This document shows positions 6,944-13,036 of a DNA stretch of 36,095 nt, one piece after another. A model generated the notes under the pieces. The model was given only the letters and a program-made list of their open reading frames with translations, did not search any database and was not told the DNA's origin. The DNA is from Clostridia bacterium. Its GTDB lineage: Bacteria; Bacillota; Clostridia; Lachnospirales; Bianqueaceae. The position numbers and the translations under genes were made by a program. Location: contig CAAFMN010000077.1 of NCBI GenBank assembly GCA_900764045.1, forward strand, positions 1 to 36,095, written 5' to 3'. Numbering within the stretch: the first letter of the stretch is position 1; each line of letters opens with the position of its first letter.

Positions 6944-7912
6944 TCAGTGCAACCGCCGGATTCCGTTACGGATTACTTCCGCCGAGGCGTTTAACTCTTC
7001 CATCTCCTGCTCCGTCAGATGATACGTTCCGATATCCCGAATACCGGTACGGTCTAATATCGCCGGTACTCCGCAGTATATCCCTGATATACCGTATTCT
7101 CCTTCCAGGCAGGCCGAAACCGGGTAAATCTTGTTTTCGTTTTGCAAAATCGCCGTAACGATTCCCGTAACCGCCCCCGCGATGCCATACTGCGTATTGC
7201 CTTTGGCCTCCATAATCACATTGCCGGCCTGCTTGGTACGTTCTGTCAGATCCTCCAGACGCACGTCGGCATAGAGCTCCGGATTGTCCTCCAACACCTG
7301 ATAAAAGAGCTTGCCGCCAGCACGCACATGACTCCAGGGAATCATCATAGAGTTTCCATGTTCTCCCATAACGCAGGCATCTACACTTCTGGGATCCATT
7401 CCCATCAATTGGCCGATCTCCTGCTTGAGGCGCGCGCTCTCCAGAATGGTTCCCGTCCCAATGACACGGCTTTTCGGCAGTCCGGAAAGTTCCCGTACCA
7501 GATAACTCATTACATCCACCGGATTGGAGACGACGATAAAGATTCCGTCAAATCCGCTCTTCATCACACCGTCTACTACACTATGCATGATTCCCGCCGT
7601 TTTGTCCAGCATCTGCAGGCGGTCCTTCTCTCCGGCATACGGAGCCGCCGCTGTGATTACAACGATATCCGCATCCGAACACTCTTCATACCCGCCGTAG
7701 ACAATCCCGACATTTCTCCGCTGAAAATCCATGCTATGCTGCATATCCAACGCTTCACCCATGGCCTTTTTCCCGTTGATGTCGATCAATGCGATCTGCG
7801 CTGCTACTCCTTTGACTACCAGGCTGAATGCCACGGTTGCTCCCACTGCGCCCGCTCCGATAATCGCTACCTTTGTTATATGTGTCTGCAATGTCCTCTT
7901 CCTTTCTGACAT
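6944..7912 (-). CDS. L-lactate dehydrogenase-like 2-hydroxyacid dehydrogenase with altered active-site residues
   Basis: This 322-aa protein belongs to the LDH/MDH family: Rossmann motif IGAGAVG (residues 18-24), catalytic His185 in GEHGNS, substrate-binding Arg161 in ESARLK, catalytic-loop Arg98 and Asn130-Pro. The specificity residue Gln102 of LDH (QKPGE) is Tyr92 here (PYAGEKDR), and the Asp that pairs with the catalytic His (LDTAR) is Glu158. This suggests a 2-oxoacid other than pyruvate, by analogy with L-2-hydroxyisocaproate dehydrogenases, where this loop also departs from LDH. The ATG at 7912 has a weak site; a TTG at 7891 preceded by AAAGGAAGAGG is an alternative start. Coupled to the PPTase downstream. 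Confidence 0.85.
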   Translation of the reverse strand: MSERKRTLQTHITKVAIIGAGAVGATVAFSLVVKGVAAQIALIDINGKKAMGEALDMQHSMDFQRRNVGIVYGGYEECSDADIVVITAAAPYAGEKDRLQMLDKTAGIMHSVVDGVMKSGFDGIFIVVSNPVDVMSYLVRELSGLPKSRVIGTGTILESARLKQEIGQLMGMDPRSVDACVMGEHGNSMMIPWSHVRAGGKLFYQVLEDNPELYADVRLEDLTERTKQAGNVIMEAKGNTQYGIAGAVTGIVTAILQNENKIYPVSACLEGEYGISGIYCGVPAILDRTGIRDIGTYHLTEQEMEELNASAEVIRNGIRRLH

Positions 7913-7951
7913 TTTTTCCGGATGCTCCGGTATTTTTTACACTTTCTATAA

Positions 7952-7974
7952 ATTTTAAAAAAGTTTTTTAAAAT
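7952..7974. promoter_or_regulatory. 23-bp perfect AT-rich palindrome upstream of the rubrerythrin promoter
   Basis: ATTTTAAAAAA and TTTTTTAAAAT flank a single central G. The palindrome ends three bases before the -35 box of the rubrerythrin promoter and lies between the divergent LDH-like and rubrerythrin genes. It could be an operator or simply an UP-element-like A/T tract. Confidence 0.45.
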
Positions 7975-7977
7975 CCC

Positions 7978-8006
7978 TTGACAGATCAGCGTATCACTGC
8001 TATAAT
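7978..8006 (+). promoter_or_regulatory. Consensus sigma-A promoter of the rubrerythrin-rubredoxin operon
   Basis: TTGACA (7978-7983) and TATAAT (8001-8006) are both perfect hexamers, separated by 17 bases. Transcription would begin near 8013, leaving a leader of about 55 bases that contains a Fur/PerR-like box. A promoter this strong fits a gene held down by a repressor. Confidence 0.9.
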
Positions 8007-8032
8007 AGCACTTGTAAACAATCATTATTGGT

Positions 8033-8047
8033 TAATAATAATTATCA
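8033..8047. promoter_or_regulatory. Fur/PerR-family operator in the rubrerythrin leader
   Basis: TAATAATAATTATCA differs at one position from the Fur 7-1-7 consensus (TGATAATnATTATCA) and at two from the PerR consensus (TTATAATnATTATAA). The two boxes differ mainly at positions 2 and 14; position 2 here is A, matching neither, and position 14 is C, as in Fur. The site lies about 20-35 bases after the predicted transcription start, where bound repressor would block elongation or RNA polymerase binding. Peroxide control of rubrerythrin by PerR is known in clostridia. Confidence 0.6.
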
Positions 8048-8067
8048 TTTAACAGGAGGTAATTCAA

Positions 8068-8619
8068 ATGGCTAAATTCGTATGTTCTATTTGTGGTTAT
8101 GTATATGAGGGCGAGGCTGCTCCGGCAAAATGTCCGCAGTGCGGCGCTCCGGCTTCCAAGTTCAATGTTCTGGATGACGCAGAGGAGAGAGTATGGGCTG
8201 ACGAGCATCGTGTAGGGATCGCCAAGGATCTGGATCCCCGAGTTGTTGAAGGTCTGCGTGAGAACTTTGCCGGTGAATGTTCTGAAGTCGGTATGTATCT
8301 CGCAATGAGCCGGCAGGCAGATCGCGAGGGTTATCCTGAGGTTGCTGAGGCCTACAAGCGGATCGCTTTTGAGGAGGCAGAACATGCCGCAAAGTTTGCG
8401 GAGCTTCTGGGTGAGGTCGTTACGGATTCCACCAAGAAGAATCTGGAGCTTCGCGTAGACGCAGAGTACGGCGCAACGCAGGGCAAGAAGGATCTTGCTA
8501 CCCTGGCTAAGCAGCTTGGATACGACGCGGTTCATGACACCGTACACGAGATGTGCAAGGACGAGGCGAGACACGGAAGAGCTTTCCTGGGTCTGCTGAA
8601 TCGTTACTTCGGCAAGTAA
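8068..8619 (+). CDS. Reverse rubrerythrin (peroxide-reducing di-iron protein)
   Basis: This 183-aa cytoplasmic protein has the domain order of reverse rubrerythrins: an N-terminal rubredoxin-like Fe site (Cys6, Cys9, Cys22, Cys25) followed by a ferritin-like four-helix di-iron domain. The di-iron ligands are visible in ENFAGECSEVGMY, AFEEAEHAAKF and CKDEARHGRAF. Such proteins use electrons from NAD(P)H via rubredoxin to reduce hydrogen peroxide and oxygen. AGGAGG (8054-8059) is 8 bases before the ATG. A small rubredoxin follows 16 bases later in the same operon. Codon use is notably cleaner than that of its neighbours, as for a highly expressed gene. Confidence 0.95.
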   Translation: MAKFVCSICGYVYEGEAAPAKCPQCGAPASKFNVLDDAEERVWADEHRVGIAKDLDPRVVEGLRENFAGECSEVGMYLAMSRQADREGYPEVAEAYKRIAFEEAEHAAKFAELLGEVVTDSTKKNLELRVDAEYGATQGKKDLATLAKQLGYDAVHDTVHEMCKDEARHGRAFLGLLNRYFGK

Positions 8620-8635
8620 GAAAGGAGATTCTACC

Positions 8636-8791
8636 ATGAAATACGAATGCCCCTGCGGTTATGTCTATGATCCCGCACTTGGCGATCCGGAAAACGGTGT
8701 CGCCCCCGGCACGGCATGGGAAGATGTCCCTGAAGATTGGGTCTGCCCTACCTGCGGGCTTGGCAAGGATGCTTTTTATCCCGCGGAATAA
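8636..8791 (+). CDS. Rubredoxin with a CxC first iron-binding knuckle
   Basis: This short gene encodes 51 aa and is preceded by AAAGGAG. The sequence is rubredoxin throughout: CGYVYDPALGDPENGVAPGT, then WEDVPEDWVCPTCGLGKD. The second iron-binding pair is a normal CPTCG (Cys37, Cys40). The first pair reads C5-P-C7-G instead of the usual CxxCG, one residue shorter, while the reading frame and everything around it are intact. It is the likely electron donor to the rubrerythrin encoded just upstream. The altered spacing could shift redox potential or metal binding. Confidence 0.9.
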   Translation: MKYECPCGYVYDPALGDPENGVAPGTAWEDVPEDWVCPTCGLGKDAFYPAE

Positions 8792-8807
8792 ATGAAATAC
8801 GCCTTTT

Positions 8808-8841
8808 AAGAGGAGATGGAGAAATCCTTCTCCTCTTTTTT
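8808..8841 (+). terminator. Intrinsic terminator of the rubrerythrin-rubredoxin operon
   Basis: A nine-base stem, AAGAGGAGA (8808-8816) with TCTCCTCTT (8829-8837), closes a 12-base loop and runs into six T residues ending at 8841. It lies 17 bases after the rubredoxin stop codon. Confidence 0.85.
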
Positions 8842-9034
8842 CGTTCAATGTTGCTACGATATGATTCCAGATGCAATCCGTAGACATTCATGTAAGAATC
8901 CGCGAAATTCTATTGATTTTTCGCTTTATTTTACACGAACTTTTCCACAAAAATCACACGGTACGACACGAATATTGCATTTCTACTTTTTTACATCTTT
9001 CTGAACTTGGTTGTCATTAGTTTCTAAAAATATA

Positions 9035-9084
9035 ACAATAATATATTTTGGATATCGCATAGAATTACCAAAATATATTATTGT
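9035..9084 (-). terminator. AT-rich 17-bp perfect inverted repeat, probable terminator of the TM2 pseudogene
   Basis: ACAATAATATATTTTGG (9035-9051) and its exact complement CCAAAATATATTATTGT (9068-9084) are separated by 16 bases. On the minus strand the hairpin begins at the last codons of the decayed TM2-Ig gene and is followed by TTATATTTTTAG, so it can act as an intrinsic terminator despite few G-C pairs. The rest of 8842-9034 is AT-rich with no gene that I can support. Confidence 0.55.
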
Positions 9085-9477
9085 ACAATAGAGTATAACG
9101 TTATGGACTCGTCCCCACCGTATACAACAATACTAAATGTTCCAAAAGAGGTACGTCCACCGATTTTCCAAGTCCATGAAACATATCCATTACTATCCGA
9201 TGTTTTGGATCCAAGCCCATTCGCGTTCGAAAGCTCCTTATAATAAACTTCAATTGTATATTTCTGGATAATTTACAGGATTCATCGAAACGTAGGCTCT
9301 GTAACGGTTCTCCCGGATTGCCGCAGATAAATACTTGCCGCAATCGTACAGCCATCCGATTCCACACAGTCCAACTGTAAACAGGTACAAAAATCCCAAC
9401 CCGATCTTTTTTTCCATAAACTTATGGATCCCTAAAAATCCGCCAAAAAGGCATATCACAAATCGAAGTCAAGCCAT
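9078..9477 (-). pseudogene. Decayed TM2-domain membrane protein with C-terminal Ig-like domain
   Basis: A well-placed ATG (9475-9477) has GGAGAGGAG upstream, but codon 3 is TGA, probably from TGG. The same frame then reads LRFVICLFGGFLGIHKF, MEKKIGLGFLYLF and GIGWLYD, a clear TM2 domain (two membrane helices with a short turn). After AYVSMNPVNY the frame ends at 9250. A one-base shift at the CC of 9266-9267 opens a second frame that reads YTIEVYYKELSNANG, LGSKTSDSNGYVSWTWKIGG and RTSFGTFSIVVYGG to a TAA at 9078-9080. That second part has the repeat pattern of bacterial Ig-like domains. Restored, the protein would be about 130 aa. A GTG at 9459 could still start a shortened TM2 peptide, but it has no ribosome binding site. 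Confidence 0.7.
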
Positions 9478-9505
9478 AGATTTTCTCCTCTCCGTATGCG
9501 TTTCA

Positions 9506-9976
9506 TCAATTCGTATATGCTGTCCCCAGATAACAGGGCGCACTCAGATTTCCCAATCTGCGCAATAGCTTTTTCAGATAAGGATAGCAGTTTTCGGCGA
9601 TTGTTTTGATATGGCTTAGCGGGATCCATACACTGTCTTCCATCCCACGGTCGGTCTCTGAGGCCACGCCTCTCCTATCATCCATAATCTGCGCCTCAAA
9701 AATATGAAAGATTCTGTGTGTATACTCTGGATATTGTTCACGAAGCGTCTCCTGCGTGCAGATCTCCTCCGCCAGGGCGATAAACCGGCTAACCTTTATA
9801 TCGTAGCCGGTTTCTTCTTTTACTTCTCGTACTACAGCTTCTTCCAGACTTTCGTAAACATGCTGCCCGCCGCCCGGCAGATCATAATAGATACGGCCGC
9901 TCCCATCTCTGCCTTGGTTCAGCAAAACGGAATCGTTATGGATAATCACAGCTTTAGAGGCACATCGAATAGACAT
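9506..9976 (-). CDS. Nudix hydrolase
   Basis: This 156-aa cytoplasmic protein has a complete Nudix box, GGGQHVYESLEEAVVREVKE continuing to ETGYD, that is G-x5-E-x7-REVxEETGY, in the usual place after the second strand. Nudix enzymes cleave nucleoside diphosphates linked to another group; the substrate cannot be read from the sequence. AAAGGAG lies about 11 bases before the ATG. It follows the ogl partner gene by 29 bases on the same strand and may be read from that transcript. Confidence 0.88.
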   Translation of the reverse strand: MSIRCASKAVIIHNDSVLLNQGRDGSGRIYYDLPGGGQHVYESLEEAVVREVKEETGYDIKVSRFIALAEEICTQETLREQYPEYTHRIFHIFEAQIMDDRRGVASETDRGMEDSVWIPLSHIKTIAENCYPYLKKLLRRLGNLSAPCYLGTAYTN

Positions 9977-10005
9977 ACCGCATCTTCTCCTTTCAAGCGC
10001 AAGCG

Positions 10006-10596
10006 TTATAACGACTCAATCGTAAGATCATAGAATCGGTTGATGCCTTCGCACGCTGTAATCCCTACATGCAATTGCTCCGGCAGCTCCGGTGTAAAAT
10101 GTCCGCAGCTCTCTCCGTTCAAAAACGCCTGAATCTGCCGCTCCCGTACCTCAACCGTCAGCTCCGCTCGTTGACCGGCCGGCACCGGTTTCTGAATATA
10201 TGCCGCTTTAATTGTATAAATCGGCCGCTCTGTGCGTTCCGGCCACGGAACAATCCGCCAGATATTGCATCCGCCTTCATATAACACAAATTCGTGGTGC
10301 AGTCCGTACCGCAGCACTCCAGCGGAAGTATCGTGCCGAATATCGCCGGAAATGACGATCAGCGGCGCTCCGAACGATGCGAACTCACATGTCATCCGAA
10401 TCCGAATGCCACGCGGATATGTCGCTTTGGTGACCATACTGATATATTCAAATCCCTCTCCTTCGTCGCAGGTTCCATTGCCGATTCCGTCCGGCCATTG
10501 CTGAAACCGCGGATATGTCCGGCATACTGGTGAATATACATATTCAAAATCCTCCGGCTGCCATTTTCCGGCCGCAAAATCATAATACTGCCGCAT
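10006..10596 (-). CDS. Hypothetical protein linked to oligogalacturonate lyase, possible concanavalin-like fold
   Basis: This 196-aa protein has no signal peptide or membrane helix. The frame is open back to 10659, but AGGAGG 6 bases before the ATG at 10596 (MRQYYDFAAG) decides the start. I do not recognise the family with confidence. The C-terminal half alternates beta-strand patterns (AELTVEVRERQIQAFLNGES, then a last strand INRFYDLTIES) like the concanavalin/laminin-G fold of DUF1080-type proteins. It is the second gene after ogl, so a role in handling pectin-derived sugars is plausible but unproven. Confidence 0.65.
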   Translation of the reverse strand: MRQYYDFAAGKWQPEDFEYVYSPVCRTYPRFQQWPDGIGNGTCDEGEGFEYISMVTKATYPRGIRIRMTCEFASFGAPLIVISGDIRHDTSAGVLRYGLHHEFVLYEGGCNIWRIVPWPERTERPIYTIKAAYIQKPVPAGQRAELTVEVRERQIQAFLNGESCGHFTPELPEQLHVGITACEGINRFYDLTIESL

Positions 10597-10624
10597 ACTG
10601 CCCCTCCTGTATTTTTCATATAAG

Positions 10625-10660
10625 AATGACCGAATCAGAATCAACGCTGATCCGGTCATT
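10625..10660 (-). promoter_or_regulatory. Intercistronic hairpin after ogl
   Basis: AATGACCG (10625-10632) pairs with CGGTCATT (10653-10660), and the inner ATCAG pairs with CTGAT after one mismatch, giving a 13-pair stem and an eight-base loop. It starts 6 bases after the ogl stop. On the minus strand only a short A/T stretch follows, so it looks more like an attenuating or stabilising hairpin than a full terminator. Confidence 0.5.
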
Positions 10661-10666
10661 TTATTT

Positions 10667-11818
10667 TTACAGATCCTTCACCTTCGGCAGCGCCGCGACA
10701 TCTGCCGGAATATCAACCATGTACAGATTGCTGTAACCATCCACATTGCTGTTATACAGTACCTGTTTGCCATCGTCCGTAATCTTGGGATGCGGATGAT
10801 GGAACTGGTGGAAAAAGCTTCCGTCATGCATGCACAATACCCTTGCGTCGTCAAAATCCGTACCGTTATAGCGATACAGCTTGATCGACTTGCCGGAATC
10901 GCTGACGATCAGGTTATAATCGATGGAATGCACGTGGTCCGGGCTGGGGAAGGGGACGCAGGGCGCTTCATGCTCTTCGGTGCCGTCATAATTGATGACT
11001 CCAAAATACGATCCCATCTCCGGCTTATGTGCCTGATATCCCACTCTCAAGCCGTCCTTATACCAATATTCATGTCCGACCATCTCTCCGGGCATCTTGC
11101 GCGGACGCAGCATCACCGGTTTACAGGTCTGCGTATCCATCACCCACATCCGCTGATCCACCAACTGCCATGGGCCTTCATGACAGAAGGTCACGATCGT
11201 CGGCTGTGTCGGCGATGGATTGACATGCCCAATCCAGCAGTACTCCTGCCACAGCTCATCCGCCTGGGCTGTATCCACATCCACTCGGACAATCCGGCAG
11301 TCCGGTTTGGCATGAAAGACATCCCTCATACCTACATAACTGGCGCTCAGATTGGTATAAATCCTGTTGGACAGGTCCTCCATCAGCGTCACATAAGTAT
11401 ATTTGCCATCCGCTCCTACCAGTCCGCCGTGCAGTTCGAAACCCTCCGGTGCCTGATACAGGAAACGGCTCTCCAGAGTCATCAGGTCAAAGGCATAGAG
11501 CCGATTCTCGCGAATATAGTATACTTCCGGTCTCTTCGGATTGACATCATTAACAAAGTCCGTCTGTGTCCAATCTCCCGCCGGGAAATCCGTCAACCGG
11601 CTGATCTCCCCGCTCTCCAGCTCGATGCTGAAAAGATTGCACGCGTTTTTCCGATCCGATGTAAACAACAGTCTCCGGTTCTGATCCCAGAAGCCATTAT
11701 TCGTAAAATACGTATGGAAACTGTGTCCCCGGAATCTTGTCATCTGTTTCACCGTTACACCGGAAATCCGGTCCTGATAAATCCGAATCTCGGACGAATA
11801 GGTCTCCAATGCTTTCAT
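10667..11818 (-). CDS. ogl: Oligogalacturonate lyase (PL22)
   Basis: This 383-aa cytoplasmic beta-propeller lyase splits unsaturated di- and trigalacturonate from pectin into ketouronate. Family blocks are visible: LTDFPAGDWTQTDF, GHVNPSPTQPTIVTFCHEGP, MVGHEYWYKDG and QFHHPHPKITDDGKQVLYNS. Gln338, His341 and His343 in QFHHPHP match the Gln350/His353/His355 metal ligands of the Yersinia PL22 enzyme. No signal peptide is present, as usual for Ogl. A GGGGGG-containing site precedes the ATG and a good promoter lies at 11869-11896. No kdu, kdg or transporter gene adjoins it; a sugar-type ABC importer is 8 kb away on the same strand. Confidence 0.93.
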   Translation of the reverse strand: MKALETYSSEIRIYQDRISGVTVKQMTRFRGHSFHTYFTNNGFWDQNRRLLFTSDRKNACNLFSIELESGEISRLTDFPAGDWTQTDFVNDVNPKRPEVYYIRENRLYAFDLMTLESRFLYQAPEGFELHGGLVGADGKYTYVTLMEDLSNRIYTNLSASYVGMRDVFHAKPDCRIVRVDVDTAQADELWQEYCWIGHVNPSPTQPTIVTFCHEGPWQLVDQRMWVMDTQTCKPVMLRPRKMPGEMVGHEYWYKDGLRVGYQAHKPEMGSYFGVINYDGTEEHEAPCVPFPSPDHVHSIDYNLIVSDSGKSIKLYRYNGTDFDDARVLCMHDGSFFHQFHHPHPKITDDGKQVLYNSNVDGYSNLYMVDIPADVAALPKVKDL

Positions 11819-11868
11819 TTTTTGTCCCCCCTGATTCTCTCTAAAATAATACCGTCAACAGCAACTTT

Positions 11869-11896
11869 ATTATAGCATATTTGCACAAAATAGCAA
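11869..11896 (-). promoter_or_regulatory. Sigma-A-type promoter of ogl
   Basis: On the minus strand TTGCTA (11891-11896) and a perfect TATAAT (11869-11874) are 16 bases apart, in the AT-rich gap between the AAC(3)-like gene and ogl. Transcription would begin about 45 bases before the ogl start. I saw no clear cre site. Confidence 0.7.
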
Positions 11897-11923
11897 GCTT
11901 TATTTTAGAATAATCAATATATA

Positions 11924-12694
11924 TTAACCATCAATCGGACGGGCATCCACTGTCAGATCACGATCTGATTCTCTCCACAGACGCAGGATCTCATCCTGCA
12001 GCTTGACCGCGTCGCACACTTTGACGACCGCATTGCCCAGTTTTCCTTCCGTCACCGCTCCGCACCGTGCCAGATAGGGATCAAACTTGACAAAATTCTC
12101 CGAAATATGGGGACAGATCGGATTTTCATGCTTCTGTATGGTCCGCCTCTCCTGGCGCCCTTCATAATCAACCAGAGTTACTTCAAACGGCGCGCTCAGG
12201 CGCTGCGGCACATCCAGGATCTCCTCACTGACATGAATAAACGTGTTCCGTTCCTGCCCTACGCCGACCAGAAGAATCTTAGCCTTTTCATCATATAACC
12301 TTCCAAAACAGCCTTGCGGCGGTGTCGGCGTCACTGAGGCTCTGTCATACGCCGCATACTCTCCTGCTCTCTTACCGAATACCGCTACCGAATGGGTAGC
12401 ATGCATGGAGCGCACTGCCTTCGGATGAAAAGCGGCTGTCCGCGGTACCCAGCCGATGCAGGCTTCCGAGCTGCGTACATCATACCACGGATTCTCCTGA
12501 TTCACGGTCTTCCAAGTGTGTGTCGGAATCACCAGGAGCCCATCATAGAGATACTCATACAATGCTTCCAGAAAGGTTTCTGCCCCTCCTTCTACCATTC
12601 CTACCGCCTTCAGCGAGGTATGGACCGCCACCGTCTCATCGGAGCGGATTTCCAATGCTTCCAAGTCTTTCTGCAACTGTTGTTTTGTAATCAT
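11924..12694 (-). CDS. AAC(3)-family acetyltransferase
   Basis: This 256-aa protein belongs to the aminoglycoside 3-N-acetyltransferase family (acetyl-CoA donor). Conserved blocks are VAVHTSLKAVGMVEGGAET near residue 23, LVIPTHTW, ATHSVAVFG, PQGCFGRLY and ILLVGVGQERNTFIHVSEE. Many chromosomal members of the family, such as YokD of Bacillus, are not resistance enzymes and their substrates are unknown, so no resistance claim is made. Its start overlaps by four bases (ATGA) the stop of the 92-aa gene upstream, so the two form one unit. Confidence 0.85.
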   Translation of the reverse strand: MITKQQLQKDLEALEIRSDETVAVHTSLKAVGMVEGGAETFLEALYEYLYDGLLVIPTHTWKTVNQENPWYDVRSSEACIGWVPRTAAFHPKAVRSMHATHSVAVFGKRAGEYAAYDRASVTPTPPQGCFGRLYDEKAKILLVGVGQERNTFIHVSEEILDVPQRLSAPFEVTLVDYEGRQERRTIQKHENPICPHISENFVKFDPYLARCGAVTEGKLGNAVVKVCDAVKLQDEILRLWRESDRDLTVDARPIDG

Positions 12695-12969
12695 TTTGTG
12701 TCATCCATTTCTATAATTTCTATTTCCAACTCCTGAAAAGGAATGGTCTCGATAAAGTGGTCCTGCCGAAAGGAGGTCTTACCGAACTTATTCAGCTCAT
12801 CATAATTCTGATCCAGCCAGATCGGCTTCGCCAGATCAAAATGCTGGCAGATCTCATCCATGCAGTCATACAGCCGTAAGGTCAGATTCTTATCCGTATC
12901 GTCGTTCTCTGCCACATAATCATCCAGCTTGTGGCTTCCTTTCATCAATTTACCCCAAACTCTAAACAT
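12691..12969 (-). CDS. Conserved-looking hypothetical protein, 92 aa
   Basis: This small acidic cytoplasmic protein has no motif I can name. It is hydrophilic, with blocks LYDCMDEICQHFDLAKPIWL and FRQDHFIETIPFQELEIEII. The start is clear: AGGAGG four bases before the ATG. A strong terminator hairpin (12982-13016) ends only two bases before this ribosome binding site, leaving no room for a promoter of its own. The gene is therefore probably read by escape from the pgi terminator. It is coupled (ATGA) to the AAC(3)-family gene. Confidence 0.75.
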   Translation of the reverse strand: MFRVWGKLMKGSHKLDDYVAENDDTDKNLTLRLYDCMDEICQHFDLAKPIWLDQNYDELNKFGKTSFRQDHFIETIPFQELEIEIIEMDDTK

Positions 12970-12981
12970 GCGTCCTCCTGT

Positions 12982-13016
12982 AAAAAAATACAGCCGGCGT
13001 TAGGGTCGGCTGTATT
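12982..13016 (-). terminator. Intrinsic terminator of pgi, abutting the next ribosome binding site
   Basis: AATACAGCCG and CGGCTGTATT (12987-12996 with 13007-13016) form a perfect 10-base stem with a 10-base loop. On the minus strand it is followed by seven T residues (12988-12982), then AC and AGGAGG of the 92-aa gene. It begins 20 bases after the pgi stop. Confidence 0.85.
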
Positions 13017-13036
13017 CTCTTGAATCTTGGATCTCA

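Noticed and set aside
7918..7930. CCGG...CCGG hairpin over the LDH-like ribosome binding site as a riboswitch or thermometer
   Set aside because: The stem is only four base pairs with a five-base loop, and the start codon itself is uncertain.
9101..9367. 88-codon minus-strand frame
   Set aside because: It overlaps the TM2 and Ig-like frames out of register and has no motif; the TM2-Ig reading explains the region better.
10790..11875. 361-codon plus-strand frame opposite ogl
   Set aside because: Shadow of the oligogalacturonate lyase gene, whose motifs and ribosome binding site are clear on the minus strand.
11924..12694. Aminoglycoside resistance gene
   Set aside because: Membership of the AAC(3) family does not establish resistance; many chromosomal members have other or unknown substrates and there is no resistance context.
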